From contig CAYTMI010000015.1 of assembly GCA_964438865.1 (NCBI GenBank), positions 1 through 64,000 of the forward strand: a DNA stretch of 64,000 nt, read 5' to 3'. The DNA comes from G016234445 sp964438865 (lineage in GTDB: Bacteria > Chloroflexota > Dehalococcoidia > Tepidiformales > Tepidiformaceae). The number at the start of each line of letters is the position of its first letter. Within the stretch, counting starts at the first letter, position 1. Below, piece by piece: positions 34,386 to 41,580 of this stretch. Both the position numbers and the translations under genes were made by a program. Under the pieces are notes generated by a model. It ran no database searches. It saw only the letters and a list, made by a program, of their open reading frames with translations, and had not been told where the DNA came from.

Positions 34386-35697
34386 CGAACCGGAGCCCGG
34401 CGTCTGCCCGATCTGCCGGGGCGCAGGCTTCGTCCGGCGGCCGCGACCGGTGGACCATCCCCGTTTCGGGAAAGCGGAGCCCTGCGAGTGCGTCCTTGAC
34501 GAAGCAGAGGATGTCCGGCGGACGCGGCTCGAACGGCTGAGCAACCTCGGCGCCCTGACGCGGTTCACCTTCGACACGCTTTCACCGCTCGGACGGCACG
34601 GTGACAACCCGTGGTGCGAACGGGCGACGGCCGTTGCCCGCGACTTCGCTGCCTCGCCAGCGGGCTGGCTCGTGCTGAGCGGTCCTAGCGGCAGCGGAAA
34701 GACACACATCGCCGCGGCGATCGCCAACGACCGCATCGCCCGGGGAGAGCCCGCGCTCTTCATGGTGGTCTCCGACCTCCTGGACCACCTTCGCGCCAGC
34801 TACGAGGCGGCGGTCGACGAACTCGACTACGATGCGATGTTCGACCAGGTGCGGAACGCCCCCTTGCTGATCCTGGACGACATCGACGCCGTTTCACCGA
34901 CTCCGTGGGCCAACGAGAAGCTCCACCAGGTGGTGAACCACCGCTACAACGCCCAACTGCCGACCGTGTTCACCTGCGCGGTGCGGCCCTCCGCCCTCGA
35001 CCGGCGGCTGGCAACCCGCCTGGCCGACGACAGCGTTTCCACGATCGTCCTGCTGGAAGGCGGAGGCCAGGCAACCTACCGGCAGGTGGGAGGGATGACG
35101 CGCGAGCGGCTGGCGGAGATGCAGTTCCGTGACTTCGACCTCCGCGGCGCAGGGCTCCAGCCGGAGGAGCGGGAGTCGCTCGAAGCAGCATTCCGTGCCT
35201 CGCAAGCCTACGCGGACCATCCGGATCGCTGGTTCACGCTCCAGGGGGTGAACGGGTGTGGAAAGACGCACCTGGCGGCGGCGATCGCGAACAAGGTGCT
35301 CACCAACGGGGGAGAGGTCTTCTTCGCCGTCGTCCCCGACCTCCTGGACCACCTCCGCGCGTCCTTCGCGCCGACGAAGGATGTGGGGTACGACGAACTC
35401 TTCGAACAGGTCCGCAACGCGCCCCTGCTGGTGCTGGACGACCTTGGCGCGCAGGCGTCGTCCCCGTGGGCACAGGAGAAGCTCTACCAGATCGTGAACT
35501 ACCGGACGGTCTCGGCGTTGCCGACAGTGGTCACCACCGACCAGCAACTGGACCAGCTTTCGGGCGCGCACCCCCGGATCGTCGCGCGCATCGCCGACCC
35601 GCATGCGGGCTCGGTCATTGCCATCCTGTCGCCGCATTACCGTTTGGGGCGGATGGTCGAACAGCGGGGGAACCCGCCGCCGCGGCGGGGCCGTTAG
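34300..35697 (+). CDS. DnaC/DnaI-like helicase loader with two tandem AAA+ modules
   Basis: The 465-residue protein has an N-terminal zinc knuckle (C36-x2-C39...C62-x-C64) and two complete DnaC-like ATPase modules. Module 1 has Walker A GPSGSGKT (128-135), Walker B LLILDD (189-194) and RLATRLAD (236-243). Module 2 has GVNGCGKT (315-322), LLVLDD (376-381) and RIVARIAD (426-433). Corresponding motifs are offset by 187-190 residues, and stretches such as DLLDHLRAS and RNAPLL(I/V)LDD are nearly identical. Single-module loaders are about 250-280 residues. It probably loads DnaB. ATG 34300 lies within the DnaD-like gene. The stop overlaps the convergent Nudix gene by 4 bases. Confidence 0.88.
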   Translation: MKDLKEILSKIASGATSGDSSGTLSAIADEPEPGVCPICRGAGFVRRPRPVDHPRFGKAEPCECVLDEAEDVRRTRLERLSNLGALTRFTFDTLSPLGRHGDNPWCERATAVARDFAASPAGWLVLSGPSGSGKTHIAAAIANDRIARGEPALFMVVSDLLDHLRASYEAAVDELDYDAMFDQVRNAPLLILDDIDAVSPTPWANEKLHQVVNHRYNAQLPTVFTCAVRPSALDRRLATRLADDSVSTIVLLEGGGQATYRQVGGMTRERLAEMQFRDFDLRGAGLQPEERESLEAAFRASQAYADHPDRWFTLQGVNGCGKTHLAAAIANKVLTNGGEVFFAVVPDLLDHLRASFAPTKDVGYDELFEQVRNAPLLVLDDLGAQASSPWAQEKLYQIVNYRTVSALPTVVTTDQQLDQLSGAHPRIVARIADPHAGSVIAILSPHYRLGRMVEQRGNPPPRRGR

Positions 35698-36215
35698 GCG
35701 CGGAGGCGGCGCGCCACCCAGTCGCGCAGGGCCCGTTCCGTGCTGTCGAACGCGATCTCGTCCCAGGGGATCTCGTGCGGAGCGAACCAGCCGATTTCGC
35801 TGGTTTCGTGCCCGGCCGAGCCTTCGCCATCCGCCACGGCTTCGTAGACGATGACGACGACCCCGGGCTCGATGCGCGTGTAGACGCCGAGCAGTTCGAG
35901 GCTCCCGACCGCCAGGTTCGCCTCCTCGAGCGTTTCGCGCATGGCGGCTTCCTCGGCAGTCTCGCCGACGTCCATGTACCCGCCGGGGAACACCCAGAGC
36001 CCGCGCCGCGGTTCGATTGCGCGGCGCACCAGCAGGCAGGCGCCGTCTTCGCGGACCGGGATGGTGCCCGCGACCGGCCGCGGATTCAGGTAGTGGACGA
36101 AGCCGCAGTCGATGCAGACAAGGCGCCGTTTGGTGTCGCCTTCCGGCACGGCGGAAGTCAGCCGCTGGCCGCAATGCATGCAATACCGGCTGAAGGAATG
36201 CGGGTGGTTCGCCAC
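35694..36215 (-). CDS. Nudix hydrolase with N-terminal zinc ribbon
   Basis: The 173-residue protein starts at GTG 36215, one base past the moaE stop. A zinc ribbon comes first (C-M-H-C near residue 10 and C-I-D-C near 33). A Nudix domain follows whose box is GGYMDVGETAEEAAMRETLE with E-A-N-L next, asparagine standing where glycine is usual. The SQPWPFPQS motif of NudC is absent, so NAD decapping is not indicated. It probably hydrolyses a nucleoside-diphosphate-linked compound. Linked to moaE-moaD. Confidence 0.85.
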   Translation of the reverse strand: MANHPHSFSRYCMHCGQRLTSAVPEGDTKRRLVCIDCGFVHYLNPRPVAGTIPVREDGACLLVRRAIEPRRGLWVFPGGYMDVGETAEEAAMRETLEEANLAVGSLELLGVYTRIEPGVVVIVYEAVADGEGSAGHETSEIGWFAPHEIPWDEIAFDSTERALRDWVARRLRA

Positions 36216-36216
36216 G

Positions 36217-36666
36217 TCAGCGCATGCCCGCGGGTGCCTGCTGGATGCCCAGCGATTCCGGCCCTTCGATCCAGGCCTCGCCGTCTTCCCAGACTTCCTT
36301 CTTCCAGACGGGGACCCGTTTCTTGATTTCGTTGACCAGCCAGTGGCCGCCTTCGAAGGATTCGGCCCGGTGCCCGCTGCTGACGGCAATCAGGAGGCTT
36401 GTTTCGCCCAGTTCCAGGCGGCCCGTCCGGTGGAGAACCGCGCAGTCGAGCAGCCCGAATCGGTCCTTCGCTTCCGCGGCAATTTCGCGCATGACCTTTT
36501 CGGCCATCGCCGGGTAGGCGTCGTAGACGAGGTGGTCGACGCGGCGGCCGAGGTTGTTGTCGCGCACGTTCCCGAGGAAAACGTTGACGGCGCCAGCTGC
36601 GTTTGTTTCGACGGCGGCCACCGCCTCGGCGATGTTGAGCGGTGTTTCGGTGACACGAATGAGCAA
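36217..36666 (-). CDS. moaE: Molybdopterin synthase catalytic subunit MoaE
   Basis: A 149-residue MoaE with GAVNVFLGNVRDNNLGRRVD, YDAYPAMAEKVMREIAAEA, HRTGRLELGETSLLIAVSSG and the active-site lysine region NEIKKRVPVWKKEVWEDG. With MoaD it inserts the dithiolene sulfurs into precursor Z. It starts 5 bases after moaD and would supply the pterin cofactor used by enzymes such as the AOR at 20.4 kb. Confidence 0.95.
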   Translation of the reverse strand: MLIRVTETPLNIAEAVAAVETNAAGAVNVFLGNVRDNNLGRRVDHLVYDAYPAMAEKVMREIAAEAKDRFGLLDCAVLHRTGRLELGETSLLIAVSSGHRAESFEGGHWLVNEIKKRVPVWKKEVWEDGEAWIEGPESLGIQQAPAGMR

Positions 36667-36670
36667 GGAG

Positions 36671-36916
36671 CTAACCCCCGGAGACAGGCGGGATAAGGGC
36701 GAGGGTGGCCCCGGCGGGCACCGGCGCCGATGGTTTCACATACTCTTCGTCCACCGCGAACAGCAGCGAGGGCCGGAAGCGCGCAAGCTGCGGGTGGGCG
36801 GCCATCAGGCGGTCGCAGACGGTCTCCACCGTGTCGCCCGGGGCCGACTGCAGTTCGAGACGGCGTTGGCCAGCGGCGTCGGCCACTGAAGCGAAGAGGA
36901 GGATGGTGACGGTCAC
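36671..36916 (-). CDS. moaD: Molybdopterin synthase sulfur carrier subunit MoaD
   Basis: An 81-residue beta-grasp protein beginning at GTG 36916 (VTVTILLFASVADAAGQR). It has the typical FAVDEEYVKPSAPV and ALIPPVSGG end, with the C-terminal Gly-Gly that is thiocarboxylated. The GTG has TACAAT 6 bases upstream and no Shine-Dalgarno. Confidence 0.93.
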   Translation of the reverse strand: MTVTILLFASVADAAGQRRLELQSAPGDTVETVCDRLMAAHPQLARFRPSLLFAVDEEYVKPSAPVPAGATLALIPPVSGG

Positions 36917-36922
36917 CCCCCA

Positions 36923-36928
36923 ATTGTA
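36923..36928 (-). promoter_or_regulatory. TACAAT box 6 nt before the moaD GTG (leaderless-type)
   Basis: On the minus strand TACAAT (36928-36923) is followed by TGGGGG and GTG 36916. It is a near-consensus -10 and would give a leaderless message. Confidence 0.5.
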
Positions 36929-36984
36929 GCCCACCCGCGGCCCGCCACTTGCGAGGACAGCAGAAGAGGCGTGGAATAGCGGCC

Positions 36985-37707
36985 GTGACCGGCCCGTTCG
37001 TCGGAAGAATGCTGGGCGTCGCGCTCGACCTTGCTTACCCGCCGCGGTGCGTGGGCTGCGCCTGCTTCGGCACGCTTCTTTGCGACTCCTGCCGGGGTGG
37101 CCTTGCCCCGGCGACGGGTCCGGGCCGGTGTCCGAACTGTTCGGCGGCCTGGACCGAGCCTCTGAACTGCCCTCGCTGTCAGTCGTGGGGCGCCCTCGAC
37201 GGCTGCGTCGCCGCATTCGAGATGGAAGGCGTCGCCCGGCGGCTGGTCCACGCCCTGAAGTACGAATACGTGACGGCGGCGGCACCGCTGATGTCGGCCG
37301 AAATGGAACGGCTCCGGGCCAGCCCGAAGTCCTTCGATGTCGCGGTGGCTGTGCCGCTTCACGCATCGCGCCAGCGGCGCCGGGGCTTCAACCAGGCGGG
37401 GCAGATCCTCGGGAACCTGGAGTGGGCACCCCTCCCGGGACGCCTGGTCCGGGGACGAAAGACGCACCAGCAAGTTGGCCTGGGCCACCGCGACCGCCGG
37501 GCCAACGTTTCCGGGGCGTTCGACTATTCGGGCGATCGCCTGGAGGGGTTGGTTGTGGGACTCGTCGATGACGTGGTCACGACCGGGGCGACGGCGAACG
37601 AGTGCGCGCGGGTGCTGAAGGAGCACGGAGCCCGGGAGGTGGTGGCGGTGGCCTTCGCCCGGGCCAGCTTCGACCTCTCGCGGCCGGATGTGCCGATCGT
37701 CGACTGA
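36985..37707 (+). CDS. comF: ComF family phosphoribosyltransferase-like protein
   Basis: A ComF-type protein of about 240 residues. It has four CxxC-like pairs near the N-terminus (CVGCACFGTLLCDSC, CPNC, CPRC), the ALKYEYVTAAAPLM and VPLHASRQRRRGFNQAGQIL signatures, and a late PRTase PRPP loop VVGLVDDVVTTGATANECAR. It is implicated in DNA uptake in other bacteria; the activity is uncertain. Starts at TTG 36949, GTG 36985 and ATG 37009 are all possible. It is divergent from moaD. Confidence 0.88.
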   Translation: MTGPFVGRMLGVALDLAYPPRCVGCACFGTLLCDSCRGGLAPATGPGRCPNCSAAWTEPLNCPRCQSWGALDGCVAAFEMEGVARRLVHALKYEYVTAAAPLMSAEMERLRASPKSFDVAVAVPLHASRQRRRGFNQAGQILGNLEWAPLPGRLVRGRKTHQQVGLGHRDRRANVSGAFDYSGDRLEGLVVGLVDDVVTTGATANECARVLKEHGAREVVAVAFARASFDLSRPDVPIVD

Positions 37708-37747
37708 GCGCTTCGAGAAGGTTAATCCCAGCTTTCCCCAGTGTGCC

Positions 37748-37753
37748 TACAAT
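37748..37753 (+). promoter_or_regulatory. TACAAT -10 box before the moxR operon
   Basis: TACAAT lies 48 bases before the TTG start of moxR, which has its own GGAG. No convincing -35 is seen 16-18 bases upstream. Confidence 0.4.
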
Positions 37754-37801
37754 AGGGCGAACCCCCGGCCGCACTGAGGGCCGGGACACTCGGAGCTGCC
37801 A

Positions 37802-38791
37802 TTGGTCGCCGGCGCACCCGTGCTCACCCCCCAGGCCGCCCGAGCGGCGGACCTCCTCGCCCGTGTGCGCGCCGAAGTCCACCGCGTCATCGTTGGGCAG
37901 GACCTGCTCATCGACCGGTTGCTCATCGGCCTGTTGTGCAACGGCCACGTGCTGGTCGAAGGCGTCCCAGGGCTGGCGAAGACCCTGACCGTCTCCAGCC
38001 TCTCCGCGTCGCTCAACCTCAAGGGCGTCCGCATCCAGTTCACGCCCGACCTACTCCCGGCGGACCTCGTCGGCACGGAAGTGTTCAGCCCCGCGGACGG
38101 CGCGTTCACCGTGCGGAAGGGCCCTATCTTTGCGAATATCGTGCTCGCTGACGAAATCAACCGCGCACCCGCGAAGGTGCAGTCGGCCCTCCTGGAGGCG
38201 ATGCAGGAACGCCAGGTGAGCATCGGCGGCGAGACCTTCCCCCTCGATGAGCCGTTCCTCGTCATGGCCACCCAGAACCCCATCGAGCAAGAAGGCACCT
38301 ATCCTTTGCCCGAAGCACAGCTGGACCGGTTCCTCCTGAAGGTGCGGGTGGACTACCCATCGCGCCAGGAGGAACGCCAGATCCTGGAAATGGGGCTGAA
38401 CGGGACGGCGCCGCGCCCCCGGCCCGTCGCATCGCGCGACGACCTGCTCGCCGCCCGGGAGGCGCTGCACGACGTCGCGATCGACGACGCGTTGAAGGAG
38501 TACATCGTCCAGGTGGTCTTCGCCACCCGCCGGCCGGCCGCCTACCGCCTGCCCGAACTCCAGCCGCTGATCGCCTTCGGAGCGTCGCCGCGCGCGACGA
38601 TTGCCCTCGCCCAGGCCTGCCGCGCCCACGCGTTCCTCCAGGGCCGGCCCTACGCGACTCCAGACGACGTCAAGGCGCTCGCTCACGACGTCCTCCGCCA
38701 CCGGATTGTCACCACCTACGAAGCGGAAGCGGAGGAACTGACCACCGACGACCTCATCGACCGGGTGCTCGAAAGCGTGGAGATCCCGTAA
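37802..38791 (+). CDS. MoxR-family AAA+ ATPase
   Basis: The 329-residue ATPase has RAEVHRVIVGQDLLIDRLLI, Walker A VEGVPGLAKTLTVSSLSASL (about residues 52-71), Walker B NIVLADEINRAPAKVQSALL, sensor 1 MATQNPIEQEGTYPLPEAQL and the MoxR C-terminal lid. TTG 37802 follows GGAG at 37792-37795. MoxR proteins act as chaperones for VWA-domain partners, and the next four genes encode exactly such partners. Confidence 0.95.
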   Translation: MVAGAPVLTPQAARAADLLARVRAEVHRVIVGQDLLIDRLLIGLLCNGHVLVEGVPGLAKTLTVSSLSASLNLKGVRIQFTPDLLPADLVGTEVFSPADGAFTVRKGPIFANIVLADEINRAPAKVQSALLEAMQERQVSIGGETFPLDEPFLVMATQNPIEQEGTYPLPEAQLDRFLLKVRVDYPSRQEERQILEMGLNGTAPRPRPVASRDDLLAAREALHDVAIDDALKEYIVQVVFATRRPAAYRLPELQPLIAFGASPRATIALAQACRAHAFLQGRPYATPDDVKALAHDVLRHRIVTTYEAEAEELTTDDLIDRVLESVEIP

Positions 38792-38807
38792 CCGGGATGG
38801 TGCCGAG

Positions 38808-39743
38808 ATGAGGGCCTGGCGGAGGCGAGCGGCCGCGAAGGAGACCAGCGAGGAGTCGCGGCAGATCCCGCGGGAGATGTTCGAACGCGTCCGGGCGATC
38901 GAGATCAAGGCCCGGCGGCTGGTCAATGACCTCTTCCTCGGCGAATACCACGCCGTCTTCCGTGGGCGCGGGCTGGAGTTCGACGAGCTCCGCCTCTATG
39001 TCCCGGGTGACGACGTTCGCTCCATCGACTGGAAGACGTTCGCCCGCACCGGCCAGCCGTTCATGCGCCGCTACCGGGAAGACCGCGACCTCACGGTCAT
39101 CTTCGTAGTCGACGTGAGCGCGTCGCAGGCGGCGGGTTCCCTGCCTTCGACGAAGGCTGACCTGGCGGCGGAGCTCTGTGCCGTCCTCGCGCTCGCGGCC
39201 ATCCGGAACAAGGACAAAGTCGGCCTCCTCCTGTTCGCGAGCCAGCCCGAACGCTACGTGCGCCCGGCTGGGGGGCCGACGCATGTCTTGAGGGTCGTGC
39301 GCGAGGTGCTCTGGGCCCGGCCGGCCTCCCGGGGGACGGACATCGGGGCGGCGATGGAGTACCTCACGGGGGTCCAGAAGCGCCGGGCGACCGTGTTCCT
39401 GGTGTCTGATTTCCTGACCGACGGATACCAGCGGCCGTTGCGCGCGGCAGCCCGCCGCCACGACATCATCGCCGTCCGCATCCGCGAGCCGATTGACTCC
39501 GAACTCCCCGACGCGGGGATTGTCACCGTCGCCGATGCCGAAACGGGCGCGCCAGTTGAGGTGGACACGGGCAGTGCCGCGGTCCGCGCAGCCTACGCCC
39601 GCCAGGTGAAGGAGACGGACTTCGAACGCCGCCGGCTCTTTGGCGAACTCGGGATCGACGAAATCCCGGTGAGCGTGGGCAAGGACTACGTCCCGGCGCT
39701 GCTGAAGTTCTTCAAGCGCCGGGCGATGGCGGTGGCCTCGTGA
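38808..39743 (+). CDS. DUF58 (von Willebrand-like) protein
   Basis: A 311-residue DUF58 protein: the diagnostic GRGLEFDELRLYVPGDDVRS and IDWKTFARTGQPFMRRYRED (about residues 56-92), then a VWA-type strand VIFVVDVSASQAAGS. No membrane anchor is apparent. It lies 16 bases after moxR and shares 4 bases with the next gene. Confidence 0.92.
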   Translation: MRAWRRRAAAKETSEESRQIPREMFERVRAIEIKARRLVNDLFLGEYHAVFRGRGLEFDELRLYVPGDDVRSIDWKTFARTGQPFMRRYREDRDLTVIFVVDVSASQAAGSLPSTKADLAAELCAVLALAAIRNKDKVGLLLFASQPERYVRPAGGPTHVLRVVREVLWARPASRGTDIGAAMEYLTGVQKRRATVFLVSDFLTDGYQRPLRAAARRHDIIAVRIREPIDSELPDAGIVTVADAETGAPVEVDTGSAAVRAAYARQVKETDFERRRLFGELGIDEIPVSVGKDYVPALLKFFKRRAMAVAS

Positions 39744-40636
39744 GAATCGCGGCGGCATTCGTGGCGTTGCTCTGCGCCCTCATAGGCGTGACCGTAGTGG
39801 CGGCCGATGACGGCGATTCGGCCACGGTTTCCCGCGCGCAGGCGCGGATCGGCGACCAGCTGCGCCTTGTGCTGGAAGTGGTGACCGCGCCGAACGCAAC
39901 CGTTGAGGTGGACCCCGGCAGTCCCGCCTGGGCCGGCGTCGAAGTCGTGCAGGTTGAGAGCGTTGGGTCCGTCCCGCGGGGGGACCAGGTCCTGCACCGG
40001 ATTCAGCTTGTCGTGGCGGGATTCGTGCCCGGCGAACGGAGCTTCCGGCCGGCCGTGAACGTTGTCTCCGGCAGCGAAGTGACGCCGCGGCTGCTTCCCG
40101 CTGTGAAGCTCACCGTTCTCAGCACTCTCCCGGCCGATGCCCCGCTGGAGCTTTCGACGCTTCCCCCGCCTTCCGGGATCAGCGGCGCCGAGTCACCCTT
40201 CCTCAGGCCCGGGATCGTCGCCGCGTTTGCGGGTGGCGCCATCGTCGCGGCGTTGCTCATCTTGCTCGCCGGGAGGGCAGTAGTCCGGGCGTGGCGGCGA
40301 CGGTCAGCGGCGGAGGCGCTCCCGGCGCCAATGCCGGCGGACATCGATGGCGCTGCTTCGCTCATCGATTCGGACCCCGTTCGTGCCTATCGGACGCTCG
40401 CGAGCGTGGTACGAAACCTCCTCGCTCACCGTTACGGCTTTCCCGCCTTCGCCCTGACGACGGCTGAGCTCCAGCGGCGCATGGAAGCGGAGGGAGTCGA
40501 CCGCTGGCAGTCCCGGCTCGTTGGCGGGCTGCTCCAAGAGTGCGATGCCGTCGTCTACGCGGGGTACCGGCCGGCCGCCGAACGCCGGCAGGCTGACATC
40601 AACATGGCCCGCGAGATCGTCGAAGGGGCGAGCTGA
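39740..40636 (+). CDS. BatD-like membrane-anchored protein
   Basis: A 298-residue protein with a signal peptide (about 1-22, ending VVAADDG). An extracytoplasmic beta-rich region has ATVSRAQARIGDQLRLVLEV. One membrane helix is near 155-175 (AAFAGGAIVAALLILLAG), followed by a cytoplasmic end rich in helices. The order matches the BatD slot in Bat operons; sequence similarity alone is weak. GTG start overlapping DUF58. Confidence 0.7.
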   Translation: MRIAAAFVALLCALIGVTVVAADDGDSATVSRAQARIGDQLRLVLEVVTAPNATVEVDPGSPAWAGVEVVQVESVGSVPRGDQVLHRIQLVVAGFVPGERSFRPAVNVVSGSEVTPRLLPAVKLTVLSTLPADAPLELSTLPPPSGISGAESPFLRPGIVAAFAGGAIVAALLILLAGRAVVRAWRRRSAAEALPAPMPADIDGAASLIDSDPVRAYRTLASVVRNLLAHRYGFPAFALTTAELQRRMEAEGVDRWQSRLVGGLLQECDAVVYAGYRPAAERRQADINMAREIVEGAS

Positions 40637-41580
40637 TGGAATTCGCCGACCCGTGGCTGCTGGCCCTGGCGGGGATTGCGTTACCCGTGGCGGTGCTGGC
40701 CTGGTGGCGGCGCCCCGTGGCCCACATCCTGCCATCGACCGCCGGGGTAGGTGGCTTGCGCCCCACCTGGCGGCTGCGAGCGGCGCGGATGCTGCCGGTG
40801 CTGCGGTTGCTGGCGGTGGGCTTGCTCGCGGTCGCCGTGGCCCGGCCCCGGGCGGGTGAGGCGAACGCTGTCGTGCCGGCACAGGGCATCGATATCGCGC
40901 TCTCGGTCGACATCTCCAGCAGCATGATCTCGAACCGGTTCGCCGACGGCCGGGACCGGCTCACCGTGACGAAAGCGGTGATTCGCGACTTCATCAAGGG
41001 CCGGGAGAACGACCGGATCGGGTTCGTCGTCTTCCAGCAGGACGCGCTCGCGCTAGCGCCGCCCACGCTCGACTACGAGGCGTTGGACAAGATCGTCGCC
41101 CAGACCGAGAGCGGGATCCTGCCGGATGGTACCGGGATCGGCGTGGGGCTGGCCACGGCGCTGAACATGCTGCGCGAGTCGACGGCCGCCAGCCGGGTCG
41201 TCATCCTCCTGACGGACGGCGAACATAACGCCCAGTCGATCAGTCCCGAGGAAGCTGCGGACGTGGCGGCGGCGCTGCGGATCCGCGTCTACACCATCGG
41301 CCTGACCGGCGGGGATGCACCAGGAGGGCGGGGCGCCCTCGACGAATCCCGGATGCGCGCAATTTCGGAACAAACCGGCGGCCAGTACTTCTCGGCCACC
41401 AGCCCGGGCGCCCTGGCCGGCGTCTACGAAGAAATCGACAGCCTGGAAACCAGCCGCGTTGGCAACGAGATCTTCGACCGCTACACGGAGTACGGCTGGT
41501 GGTTCGCCGGCGGCGCCGCGCTGCTGGTCCTTGCCGAACTGGCACTCCGCGGGACGTGGCTGCGGAGGGCGCCGGGATGA
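40636..41580 (+). CDS. BatA-type VWA-domain membrane protein
   Basis: The 314-residue protein has an N-terminal aerotolerance-type opening (MEFADPWLLALAGIALPVAV) with two membrane segments. A VWA domain follows with the MIDAS DISSSMISNRF (aspartate near residue 92) and a final membrane helix near 288-308 (WWFAGGAALLVLAELAL). It is expected to pair with BatB. The stop overlaps the next ATG by 4 bases. Confidence 0.9.
   Translation: MEFADPWLLALAGIALPVAVLAWWRRPVAHILPSTAGVGGLRPTWRLRAARMLPVLRLLAVGLLAVAVARPRAGEANAVVPAQGIDIALSVDISSSMISNRFADGRDRLTVTKAVIRDFIKGRENDRIGFVVFQQDALALAPPTLDYEALDKIVAQTESGILPDGTGIGVGLATALNMLRESTAASRVVILLTDGEHNAQSISPEEAADVAAALRIRVYTIGLTGGDAPGGRGALDESRMRAISEQTGGQYFSATSPGALAGVYEEIDSLETSRVGNEIFDRYTEYGWWFAGGAALLVLAELALRGTWLRRAPG

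Noticed and set aside
34300..35697. Assembly duplication as the cause of the tandem loader
   Set aside because: The two modules differ at many codons and in their DNA sequence, so they are diverged copies rather than a repeated read.
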